This document shows positions 54,118 to 62,861 of a DNA stretch of 64,000 bases, one piece after another; position 1 is the stretch's first letter; the number at the start of each line of letters is the position of its first letter. This DNA is from Asterella californica. Taxonomy: Eukaryota; Streptophyta; Marchantiopsida; Marchantiales; Aytoniaceae. The translations under genes were made by a program, and so were the position numbers. The notes under the pieces are model-generated. The model ran no database searches. It had not been told where the DNA came from and saw only the letters and a program-made list of their open reading frames with translations. The stretch spans positions 229,501-293,500 of the forward strand of contig JAYKYS010000017.1 of assembly GCA_036924285.1 (NCBI GenBank), given 5' to 3'.

Positions 54118-54660
54118 TCACAAAATCTGTGTTGACGATGGAAGATATTCCTCCTTGCAACTCAAGGCGTCAGGAACTACATTGTCCTTTCCCGCTTTGT
54201 GGATTAACTCCACGTTCATGAGCGCCAAGGTATCATGCCAGCGTAGTTGTTTTGGCGTCACCCGATCTTGTGTTTCAAAGTACTTGAGCGAAATATTATC
54301 AGTATACACTTGGGTTTTGTGAAGTCCCAAGTAATGCCGCCATTTCCTCAAGCAATGAACCACCGCAAACAGTTCCTTCTCGTGAGTTGGCCATCGACTC
54401 TCTGTCCCAGATAGCTTCTTGCTTTCGTACGTTACAGGTTTTCCATCCTGCACCAACACTCTGCCAATCGCATAGTCGCTCGCGTCCGTATGCACCTCGA
54501 ATGTCAAACTCCGGCAGCTTTAATACTGGCGCCTCTGAGAAAATAGCTTTTATCGTCTGAAACGCATCATCCACCTCCTTGGTCCAACTTACATGTGCGT
54601 CTTTGTCCGTCCAGTCCGTCAGCGGCTTCGCGATCTTTGAAAACCCCTTCACATACTTGC
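54118..54660 (-). pseudogene. B2 RNase H
   Basis: The frame 54118-54507 contains VHTDASDYAIGRVL (first Asp), EKELFAVVHCLRKW (Glu), VYTDN (Asp) and VPDALSCKEEY. A two-base loss just upstream (near 54505) breaks it from the RT thumb, where LKLPEFD is followed by out-of-frame residues. Confidence 0.87.
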
Positions 54661-55391
54661 GGTAGAACTGCGCCAATCCTAAGAATCGCCGCATCCCCTT
54701 CACTGTAGTCGGAGGCTCCCAAGTCACAATCACGTCCACCGTCTGCATAGCCGGGCTGACGCCTTCTGCACTAATGACATGTCCCAAGAAGTTAATGCGC
54801 TCCAAACCAAACTCACTCTTGTCAATGTTGGCAAACAGCTTATGCTCCCGCAGCTTCGTCAACATCACCCTTAGCTGCTCCGCGTGCGACTCCAAGGTTT
54901 TGGAGTAGATCAAGATGTCGTCGATGTAAATGATAACAAAACTCATCCATCTCCTTGCGAAAAATTGTGTTCATCAATGTAGTGAACGTCGAAGGGGCGT
55001 TGCAGAGTCCAAATGGCATCACCACGAATTCAAACGATCCGTATCTGGTTCGACAAGCGGTCTTCTCAACATCTGGGTCAGCTATCCGGATCTGGTAATA
55101 TCTTGACTTCAAGTCTATCCTGCTGAAGTACTTCGCACCCGCTAACCTATCAAAGAGGTCATCTATCCTTGGCAAGGGATAGTTATTCTTCACCGTCACC
55201 TTATTGAGCGCACGATAATCTACGCAGAGTCGTAACTTCCCATCCTTCTTCTTTGCAAAAAGAACTGAGGCTCCATAAGGCGACTTGCTGGTTCGAATAT
55301 ATCCCCGCGCTAATAGCTCGCCGAGTTATCTTTTCAACTCAAGGAGTTCCACCTGATTGAGTCGGTAAGGGGCTTGGGAAGGTGGTTCCGA
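54661..55391 (-). pseudogene. B2 reverse transcriptase, broken but YIDD kept
   Basis: The frame 54840-55199 holds [20 protein letters not shown], the first Asp strand, and [16 protein letters not shown]. One extra T at about 54944 shifts the frame just before the active site. The next frame (54299-54946) reads [15 protein letters not shown] with both aspartates intact. Upstream, stops near 55329 (TAA for Gln) and 55392 separate it from the protease. Compared with B1 (YIND), the catalytic site is intact here. Confidence 0.9.
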
Positions 55392-57143
55392 TCATGACAA
55401 GACTTCGATCTTGTGATCCACCACCCGCCTTGGAGGTAACTCAGCAGGCAACTCGTCCGTCAAGACATCCTCAAACTCCTTAATCACTTCACGAAGCACC
55501 TTCGGAAGCTTAGTCGCGTCTCCTGATGTTTCCTCTTGTCCGTCACCCGCCATCAAATCTGCAACCCGCATCAAACACATGACTCCGTCGTTGAAGTCCA
55601 TCTGTTTGCCTTTGATTAAATCAATCTTCCGCGCCTTCCGGATCAGCCTCACTCCTAGCTTCCGCCCTTTAACTCTGACATTCAACCTCAAAGGTCTTCG
55701 TCTAAGTTCCACGTCGAACCTATCTAAGAAAGTGTTCCCCAAAACTGCATGGATATCATCCATCTCGCATACCGTGAAGTTCTCTGTGAACTCCAACTTC
55801 TCACACGCAAATCGTACGTCCAAGGCCACTTCAGAAGTTTGGTACGTCTTGCCCTTGGCAAAGCGCACCTGAATAGGCTTGTCTGTCTTGGAGGAGTGAG
55901 TCGCTCCTGTGGCCACAAGAAAAGTAACATCACGGTTAGCAACCTTGGCTTGTAGAAACATCAATCCCGGCGTCTTCTTTGTGGTTCTCAAGGTCACAGT
56001 CATCTGACCCTCCAACAAGTCCTTTGCAACAAACGCATTCATGCTACAGTTACTAACCTTAGGTTTCGTACACCCCTTAGCAATATGGCCCGCCTCGCCA
56101 CAGTTGTAGCAAGTAAACTTAGCACCATTGTCCTTCTGAGGTGTCTGCCCCTTAGGTTTTACTCCTGTTTGCTGCCGCTTTGCTGCCGGGACAGAAGTAT
56201 CCTTCCGATCTTTATCACCCCCATCCCACTGTCGTTTGAAGCCCTTGTTCTTCTTCTGGAACTTGTCCGTGCTGCGTGGTTCAAAAGGTTTCTGTTGCTG
56301 GACTTCGTCGTCCCCAATTCGCTCCGCTAGCTTCAAAAGCTCGGCACTTGTCGATGTTAGCTCCGGCATCCGAAAGAGAGCCTTCTCCGAGCTAGACTTC
56401 AGTCCCCCAATGAATATACATATTTTGGTCTCCTCAGTCCACTTGGAGAACGAATCCAGCTTGGCACTGAACTCGTGCACATAAGCAGTTAAGGTCCCCG
56501 TCTGTTTGAGCCTAACTAGCTCGACACCATCCCAAATCCTTTGATACTCCGGAGTGAATCGTCCCGCGAGCAACACCTTGAACTCTTTCCAACCAAGCGC
56601 CGAGACGGTCAAAGCATGCTCATCCCTGTATGCGGTCCACCAGAGAAGCGCATGGTCCTTCAGGAACGTAACCGCCGCTCTCACTTTGTTTGACTCTTGA
56701 GCCTGATGCGCTTCAAAGTATAGGTCCAACTCAGTTAAGAAATCCTTAACCTTGCGAGCCCGTCCTATATCTGTAAACGGAGTCGGCAATTTCGTCTTAC
56801 AAAGCTTCCTGGTAGACGAGGAACTTCCTTGGCCTGCCTCAAGTTCAGCGATACGTTTATCCCTAGAGGCCATCCTTTCTTGCATGGTCTTCATCATTTT
56901 GATGAGTTCCGCATACAAGGCTCCTTGACTTCTCCCGTCTGCATCGTTGGGCACCGTTGGCAAGACTCCATCTTGTTGCAGCGGTGTCACAGCTAGAACT
57001 GGGCTTCCTTGACGTTGGGGCGAAGGTTGTCGGTTATCGTCCCCTGACTGTGCCTCGGGGCTAGCTCGAGTCGATCTGGTCCCGGTGTCAGTCGCTCCAC
57101 GTTTCTTGGTCTTCCTCCTGGAACTCTGTCCGACGTCGGCCAT
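55392..57143 (-). CDS. B2 Gag and protease, one long open frame
   Basis: 583 codons begin at an ATG at 57141-57143 with a basic Ser/Pro-rich N-terminus. The capsid domain (TPFTDIGRARKVKDFLTELD, RFTPEYQRIWDG) runs at residues about 120-215 and the zinc knuckle CYNCGEAGHIAKGC at about 345. Then comes the protease, where the active site reads FLVATGATHS: the catalytic Asp is Ala, and about 17 residues after it are deleted relative to B1. The Leu-Gly motif [12 protein letters not shown] is kept. The frame ends at 55392-55394 just before the RT. Gag itself appears intact and might still assemble. Confidence 0.9.
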   Translation of the reverse strand: MADVGQSSRRKTKKRGATDTGTRSTRASPEAQSGDDNRQPSPQRQGSPVLAVTPLQQDGVLPTVPNDADGRSQGALYAELIKMMKTMQERMASRDKRIAELEAGQGSSSSTRKLCKTKLPTPFTDIGRARKVKDFLTELDLYFEAHQAQESNKVRAAVTFLKDHALLWWTAYRDEHALTVSALGWKEFKVLLAGRFTPEYQRIWDGVELVRLKQTGTLTAYVHEFSAKLDSFSKWTEETKICIFIGGLKSSSEKALFRMPELTSTSAELLKLAERIGDDEVQQQKPFEPRSTDKFQKKNKGFKRQWDGGDKDRKDTSVPAAKRQQTGVKPKGQTPQKDNGAKFTCYNCGEAGHIAKGCTKPKVSNCSMNAFVAKDLLEGQMTVTLRTTKKTPGLMFLQAKVANRDVTFLVATGATHSSKTDKPIQVRFAKGKTYQTSEVALDVRFACEKLEFTENFTVCEMDDIHAVLGNTFLDRFDVELRRRPLRLNVRVKGRKLGVRLIRKARKIDLIKGKQMDFNDGVMCLMRVADLMAGDGQEETSGDATKLPKVLREVIKEFEDVLTDELPAELPPRRVVDHKIEVLS

Positions 57144-57249
57144 CGCTCCAAGTGTTCACCTAGAAACGGTGATCCGCTTCGTGTCTCGCGTCCCTCCTCA
57201 AGCGTCAAGCCTTCAGCCGCTACCTCAAGTTCTCGCTCACTGAAGCGTC

Positions 57250-57262
57250 GGCTCTGATACCA
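57250..57262 (-). promoter_or_regulatory. B2 primer binding site (initiator tRNA-Met type)
   Basis: On the minus strand TGGTATCAGAGCC lies two bases inside the 5' LTR. It is the standard plant site complementary to the 3' end of initiator tRNA-Met. The leader between it and gag (57144-57249) has no ORF of note. Confidence 0.92.
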
Positions 57263-57264
57263 CT

Positions 57265-58378
57265 TTTCGCGCACCTACCGCCTTGTTGCGCCAGCGGAAG
57301 CTCTAACTCGGTAGGTCGTAAACTTTACACCGCTAACCTGCAAACACAATCACAAATTAGCGTCCATGCACCACTTACCTTAGTTCTGTTTGGTCCGGAC
57401 CGGAGCTGGACCGTCTCCCTAACCATCAAGCTCGGCAATCCTAAGTCCCGACTTAGATCCGCCTAAGTCGGTCCCAAACACGAGCAAGTCACAATATGAC
57501 TTGGGGCGGACTTCCCATAGAGTCCAGGGTCCTAAACGGTGCCTCCAGCACACCTAGCGGCCCAAACGCCCGTGATGTCCGTCTGGGTCTAGGCTCCCGA
57601 ACGGTGGTCTAACCCGCCGACTCGTTCCCTAGTCTTGCCCCAGCCCTTACATCGTTCCTAAGTCTGGACGTCCAAGTCTAGATCGGAACGTGCCTTGGAA
57701 CTGGCCCAGCCATCACCTCATGCCCCCAGAGTCCGCCCGCCGAACCCTGAGGTCGGGTGACTCGTCCTGGCCCACCCAGGCATCGAGCCCCCCTCATATA
57801 TACTTCTGGGGATCGGCGGCCCCGCCCTCCTCTTTGGTCCCTAAAAATTATACCACAACCCGATTGTGGTTCGGCCATAACTTCCAGCTCGGATGTCAGA
57901 TCGAGGAGTGTTATATATCACTGGAAAGCTCTCAACGAGACCTTTCCAATGATACCTCACTCGCCTCGAGATCTTATGTGGAGCTCCGTCCACGACCTAA
58001 AACGTCCCTGGAGCTCCAACACTTAGCAGTTTTTCCGAAAACCTGTGGTCCAGACCAAGGTCGAACCCTGTGGTTCGTCTGCGTCTCGGACCCACGTCTC
58101 GGTCCCGCGTCTCGGACCCACGTCTCGGACCCCATGTTTCAGTCCGTTCCCAGACTCGCCTCCTTAGGTCAGCGTTCGTCTGGGGCCCTCTTGGGGTAGG
58201 TCCTTATGTCCTAACCCAAGGTTCCTACCTTGGTTCAGAGAACCACTTAGGGTTCATCTGATCCCGACTTGCCGGCCAAGCCGTTAAGTCCTACTCGCAG
58301 CGTTCACAACCTAGCGCAAGTCCGCTAGGGTTCTGTTGTTCACGTCTGCGCCCGATCTTGAGAATGAGGGGCGCGACA
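57265..58378 (-). repeat. B2 5' LTR
   Basis: The 1114-bp LTR shares ends with 50157-51283 and differs by scattered substitutions and a few short indels, for example a shorter run of GTCTCGGACC units near 58090-58130. It is followed by the agggc duplication at 58379-58383. Confidence 0.92.
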
Positions 58379-58651
58379 AGGGCGGTACAGTTTCTTACAG
58401 TTGGACATTTGTGTGCTGCATTTGGAAGACAACCAAATCCGGAGAAGGTTGAAGCCATAGCTAGGATGGCAGACTGTAGGAATATCACGGAGGTTCGACG
58501 TTTTCTAGGTGCTTGTGTATTTTATCGTTTATCCATTCCTCATTATGCTCATGTTGCTGAGCCTTTGTATGCATTATTGAGGAAAGGTAAGCGGTTTGTA
58601 TGGACCTCAGTCCATCGAGAAGCTATGAATAGGCTGAAGGAGGCTCTACAG
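58379..58651 (+). pseudogene. A2: protease end fused to RT thumb by internal deletion
   Basis: In frame: RAVQFLTV, the end of the protease as in A1, followed directly by GHLCAAFGRQPNPEKVEAIA and FLGACVFYRLSIPHYAH, the RT thumb. In A1 these two points are about 1.4 kb apart. The deletion in A2 therefore removed the linker and most of the RT. It must predate or be independent of B2, which inserted next to it. The frame reaches KEALQ before the solo LTR. Confidence 0.88.
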
Positions 58652-59768
58652 TGTCGCGCCTCTCATTCTCAAGATCTGGCGCAAAGACGAACAACAGAAC
58701 CCTAGCGGACTTGCGCTAGGTTGTGAACGCTGCGAGTGGAACTTAACGGCTTGGCCGGCAAGTCGGGATCAGATGAACCCTAAGTGGTTCTCTGAACCAA
58801 GGTTAGAACCTTGGGTAAGGACATAAGGGCTTACCCCAAGAGGGCCCCAGACGAACGCTGACTTAAGGGGGCGAGTCTGGGAACGGATTGAACGTGAGTC
58901 TCAAACATAGGTCTGAGACGTGGGTCCGAGAAGTGAGACCGAGACATGGGTCCGAGACGCAGACGAACCACAGGGTTCGACCATGGGTCAAGACCACAGG
59001 TTTCGGAAAAACTGCTAAGTGTTGAAGCTCCAAGGACGTTTTAGGTCGTGGACGGAGCTCCACGTAAGATCTCGAGGCGAGTGAGGTATCATTGGAAAGG
59101 TCTCGTCGAGAGCTTTCCAATGATATATAACACTCCTCGATCTGACCTCCGAGTTGGAAGTTATGGCCGAACCACAATCGGGTTGTGGTATAATTTTCAG
59201 GGACCAAAGAGGAGGGCGGGGCCGCCGATCCCTGAAGTATATATGAGGGAGGCTCGATGCCTGGGTAGGCCAGGACGAGTCACCCGACCCCAGGGTTCAG
59301 CGGGCGGACTCTGGGGGCATGAGGTGATGGCTGGGCCGGTTCCAAGGCACGTTCCGATCCAGACTTGGATGTCTGGACTTAGGAACGATGTAAGGGCTGG
59401 GGCAAGAATAGAGAACGAGTTAGACCACCGTTCGGAAGCCTAGACCCAGACGGACATCACGGGCGGTTAGGCCGCTAGGTGTGCTGGAGACACCGTTTAG
59501 GACCCTGGACTTTATGGGAAGTCCGCCCCAAGTCATATTATGACTTGCTCATGTTTGGGACCGACTTAGGCGGATCTAAGTCGGGACTTAGGAACAGCTG
59601 AGCTTGATGAATAGGGAGACGGTCCGGCTCCGGTCCGGACCAAACAGAACTAAGGTAAGTGGTGCATGGACGCTAACTTGTGATTGTGTTTGTATGTTAG
59701 CGGTTTAAAGTTTACGACCTACTGAGTTAGAGCTTCCGATGGCGCAACAAGGCGGTAGGTACGCAAAA
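58652..59768 (+). repeat. Solo LTR of chromovirus B (opposite orientation to B2)
   Basis: About 1117 bp begin tgtcgcgcc and end near ggtacgcaaaa, where B2 has ggtgcgcgaaa. A 4-bp acag stands on both sides (58648-58651 and 59769-59772), and the family A frame continues across it (KEALQ then SPPVLRRV). With one LTR and no internal region, this is a solo LTR formed by recombination. The CG-to-CA changes at the end fit methylation decay. Confidence 0.9.
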
Positions 59769-59990
59769 ACAGTCTCCACCTGTTCTGAGAAGAGTAGACT
59801 ACGGGTGTGAGATATCTGTCATTGTCACAATAGATACTAGTCCAAAGGCAATTGGTTGGGCGATAGGTCAAGATGATGCGGATGGTATGCGGCTTACCTC
59901 TAGGTTTGGAGCTAGGATCTTGACGGGCAGGCAGCGAGATTATCTCCAGGTGAAGCGTGAGTTGTGGGGGGCGGTGACAGCGATGAAGAC
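59769..59990 (+). pseudogene. A2 RNase H fragment
   Basis: In frame: VTIDTSPKAIGWAIGQDDAD with the first catalytic Asp, FGARILTGRQRDYLQVKREL with the Glu, and WGAVTAMK. It aligns without a gap to residues 185-253 of the A1 Pol frame. It ends at the first base of the element E LTR (59991). Confidence 0.88.
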
Positions 59991-60828
59991 TGTAACGACC
60001 TATGTTCTTTAAGGAGGTATCAAGTTAGTCATGATTAGCTAAAAGTTAGTTATGGTTAAACTTAGCTGTACTTTTGGCAGAATTCAGATATTTGCTAAAG
60101 AGTGAGCACTACTATCTTGTCTTCTTGTCTAAAAGATAGAAAGGAGGTGGAAAGTATCCCTTATCTTTTTTTTTGACTTGATATTAGTGGTTGGATTAAA
60201 GTTGTGGACTTTGTGGGCATTCAAAACAAGAAGAGATTCCACATGTTTCCTTTTTAGTGGGTCCTAGTGTAGAGGGGGGTGGAAATTCAAGATTCTTTGA
60301 GAATATTCCAGAATCCTTCTAGAAGTTGTTGACTTTGAAGGAATAAGTCCATGTGAAAAGGTAAGAAGCCCATGTGATTAATGCTTTTACCTTAAGTAAT
60401 ATCTTAGTAAAACCCGGTAAAAGTAGTTACGGCTGAGTTACCGGGGGTACCAAAGTAAAAACCTAGAATGTATAAATAGAGGAGTAGAGAAGAGCTCGTC
60501 ATCATTGTTTTCACATTGTCGTAATGACAACTTGAGTAATATAGAGAGTGTGGGATATTTTTAGCATGTGAGAACTTGAGAGACGTCGTTAGAATGGAGG
60601 ATTTTAGTTGATGAGTTTAAGGAGATTTTTAGTTGATAAGTTTGTGGGTGTATGCATGAGTGAACTTAACATTTTTCCCTTCAAGATTCATGGTGTGTTT
60701 TCATCAAAGCCATCAGAGGTGACCCCTGAGTGAGAGACAGGCCCGACATTTGCAGATTCATCGGTGGCGATCGTGGAGGTTGAGAGATCGAGGGGGTAGT
60801 TGATCGATGAGATCGTGGAGGGTTTACA
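59991..60828 (+). repeat. Element E 5' LTR
   Basis: The 838-bp block begins TGTAACGACC and ends GGTTTACA, giving TG...CA with a TGTAA/TTACA inverted end. It interrupts the A2 RNase H codons on its left and is followed four bases later by a primer binding site. A TATA box (tataaata, 60471-60478) lies in the middle, preceding a likely transcript start near 60505. The 3' LTR is outside the window. Confidence 0.75.
60471..60478 (+). promoter_or_regulatory. TATA box of element E LTR
   Basis: A perfect TATAAATA followed by agaggag lies about halfway along the LTR, the usual position of the U3 promoter. Confidence 0.65.
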
Positions 60829-60832
60829 TTTT

Positions 60833-60851
60833 TGGTTTCGTTGTCGGGACC
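60833..60851 (+). promoter_or_regulatory. Element E primer binding site
   Basis: tggtttcgttgtcgggacc resembles the TGGCGCCGTTGCCGGGGACC type, with changes. It lies four bases inside the LTR end and supports the plus orientation of E. Confidence 0.65.
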
Positions 60852-61130
60852 TCACTTGAAGGGATCATTGAAAATGTTTAGAGTTCAGTTCTATATTAGA
60901 CAAAAAGAGATTATGAGAGAACACATGGAGAGAACGTTGGGAGGAGAGAGAGCTAACGCGATGTTAGCAACATTAGAATCTTTCGTGTATCCCGTAGTGA
61001 TATGTGACGCGTTCGAAGTCATTCTTTACATCTTGTTCACTTAGAAAGGGTTTGAGGAGAGTTGAAAGAGGGTGCAACAAGAGTTGTAGAGAATAGAGGA
61101 GAGAAAAGTTATTAGAGGAGAGAAATTTGT

Positions 61131-61630
61131 GAGTTTAGAAATTCTGCTCTGTGGAAAATTTGTACAGTCGCTGTCAACTTTTCTGTGAATTTTATTTTCC
61201 TGAGAAACTTTCCAGTGTTTTAGATTGGTTGATAAGCTATCTAGGACAAAAGAAATCATAGGAAGAGGTGGTCTAGAGAAGGAGCAATGAATTTTCAAAG
61301 TTGAGAGGCTTTATTCGTGAGAGTTGAGGAATTCTGTTCTCTGGAAAAAGTTTACAGTCAGTGTCATATTTTCTGTGAATTTTATTTTCCTGAGAAACTT
61401 TCCAGTGTTTTAGATTGGCTGATAAGCTATCCAGGACAAAAGAAATCATTAGAAGACGAGGTCTGAAGAGGGAGAAAGAATTTTTCAAAGTGGAGGGGGT
61501 TGACAACCATGAGGGAAGTGAAAATATACAAATTTCAGTTCTCTGAAAATTTGTATAGTCATCACCATTTCTTCTGATTAGGGAAGTTTTTGTTGAAACT
61601 TCATGATTTAGTAGCTTGGAGGTTGAGCTA
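61131..61630 (+). repeat. Element E leader: about 190-bp tandem duplication
   Basis: Units starting at 61141 (attctgctct) and 61331 (attctgttct) share long identical runs such as gtgaattttattttcctgag. A third, weaker unit starts near 61531. The minus-strand open frames here mirror the repeats and are not genes. Such repeats in a leader often carry RNA structure, for example for packaging, but nothing here proves it. Confidence 0.8.
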
Positions 61631-61769
61631 CTGGGGACCACAAAAATCTTGGAGAGATCTCTTACCAACTAAGAGATATACGTTTCGGCATACAAGGAGG
61701 TCTTGAAGATACTTCATGGGGAATCCAGTTCGAATGACGAGGTGGAAGAAGAGACGTTTAGGAGTTTGA

Positions 61770-62033
61770 ATAGAGACGGAGAAGCCCAAGTTAAGTATAG
61801 ATGAGTTACGAACCCGCATCTATAGCACTTGGGGTGCCCTCTTTACCCTATACGAAGAAGCTTCCGCGACCATTGACACAGATTTGAAGAAAGTCGAGTT
61901 TAAAGCATCATTCACTGTGGAGGCCACGAATGCTCCTGGTGAAGTAGAGTTGGATCCTTACAAGAGTGAGTTCAAGATGTCTGTTGTGATTAGTACAAAC
62001 GATGGTGAGGAGGATCATATCTTCGATAGTTAA
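61770..62033 (+). other. Element E leader ORF 1, unknown protein fragment
   Basis: One frame is open from 61770 to a TAA at 62031-62033 (87 codons): EKPKLSIDELRTRIYSTWGA, YEEASATIDTDLKKVEFKAS, then an acidic end. The sequence is even in composition, like a real protein, and has Trp and Tyr in a helical context. Its upstream limit is a TGA at 61767-61769. I know no matching family. It lies in the leader before gag, in the same frame as the next ORF. Confidence 0.35.
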
Positions 62034-62171
62034 TTTTAGATTAGATTTTATTTCGTGTATAGCATGTATAATACACGATTTCCAATATAAAGCTCGGAAG
62101 AGTTAAGAAAGTGATGTAGAATTATTTTCCTCTATGATACTTTGTCCACTTAATGGTTGAGAAGGTGCAAC

Positions 62172-62648
62172 ATGAGTGGAAATTCAAAAGATTAGAAAGT
62201 TAGACTTAGAAACCTTCCTCAAGGTTTAGATGTCATAGTAAGTGTCGGAGAAAGTTCGAGAGAGATTATCGTCGAGTTTGAAAACCCTAGTACTAAACCT
62301 CAAGTAGAATCTCCGAGGAGAAGAGTAGAAACCGACTTGTGGTGTTATTTATGTATAGGGTTGGGACACAAAGTAGTGAATTGTCCAACTAGAATCAGAA
62401 CCGAGAGAGCTAAAGGGAAGCGGGAGTTTACTGATTTAAGTCTTCGAGTAGGTCCATCGTCACCAGTGCCAATTCATCTTCTAGGCGAAGATCCTTGTCC
62501 AAGTTGTGGAGTGGGTGATCTATCAAGAGGACACAAGTGCGTCGATGTGGCCGCCCTACTTACATCAATAGTCGAGAAGTTGGACGAGACACAAAGAGCT
62601 GAGACGGAGAAGTTGTCGACTTCAAAAGAGGACTCAGCTGAGTTGTGA
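62172..62648 (+). pseudogene. Element E upstream ORF with zinc knuckle, unknown
   Basis: An ATG at 62172 opens a frame of 158 codons with one early TAG (62193-62195). It encodes LRNLPQGLDVIVSVGESSRE, a basic stretch, then CYLCIGLGHKVVNC, a perfect C-x2-C-x4-H-x4-C knuckle, and later CPSCGVGDLSRGHKC, a second Cys/His cluster of unusual spacing. The end is charged (LDETQRAETEKLSTSKEDSA). This protein lies upstream of a normal gypsy Gag that has its own knuckle (63781-63819), so it is an extra nucleic-acid-binding ORF. I cannot name its family. Confidence 0.5.
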
Positions 62649-62861
62649 TGGAGATCGTCATTCGGATGGTGGAGAAGATGGTGATGCGACTCAGGCTCAT
62701 GATTATCTTGGGAGAAGAGATGGCACAAGAGGTGTTGTTACAACCATTTCCTTTCATTTTACCTATGATAGATTATTCGTGAATGGAATTGGTGATGTTC
62801 GTACTCTTTTAGCGAGTAGTTATTGCACAAAAATTAGAAGGGTAGAAAGAATAGTTACAAG

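Larger units (their letters stand above)
50157..58378 (-). mobile_element. Complete chromovirus B2 (Ty3/gypsy), - strand, nested in A2
   Basis: The element is 8.2 kb with two LTRs, primer binding site, polypurine tract, Gag-protease, RT, RNase H, integrase and chromodomain in order. The LTRs differ by only a few bases per 100 by eye, so insertion is fairly recent, yet the coding region has several stops and shifts. That indicates the copied RNA was probably already defective and was moved by proteins of another copy. A 5-bp target duplication proves insertion by an integrase. Confidence 0.95.

Noticed and set aside
61041..61668. Two similar minus-strand frames suggesting duplicated genes
   Set aside because: They are the reverse strand of the tandem leader repeat of element E.
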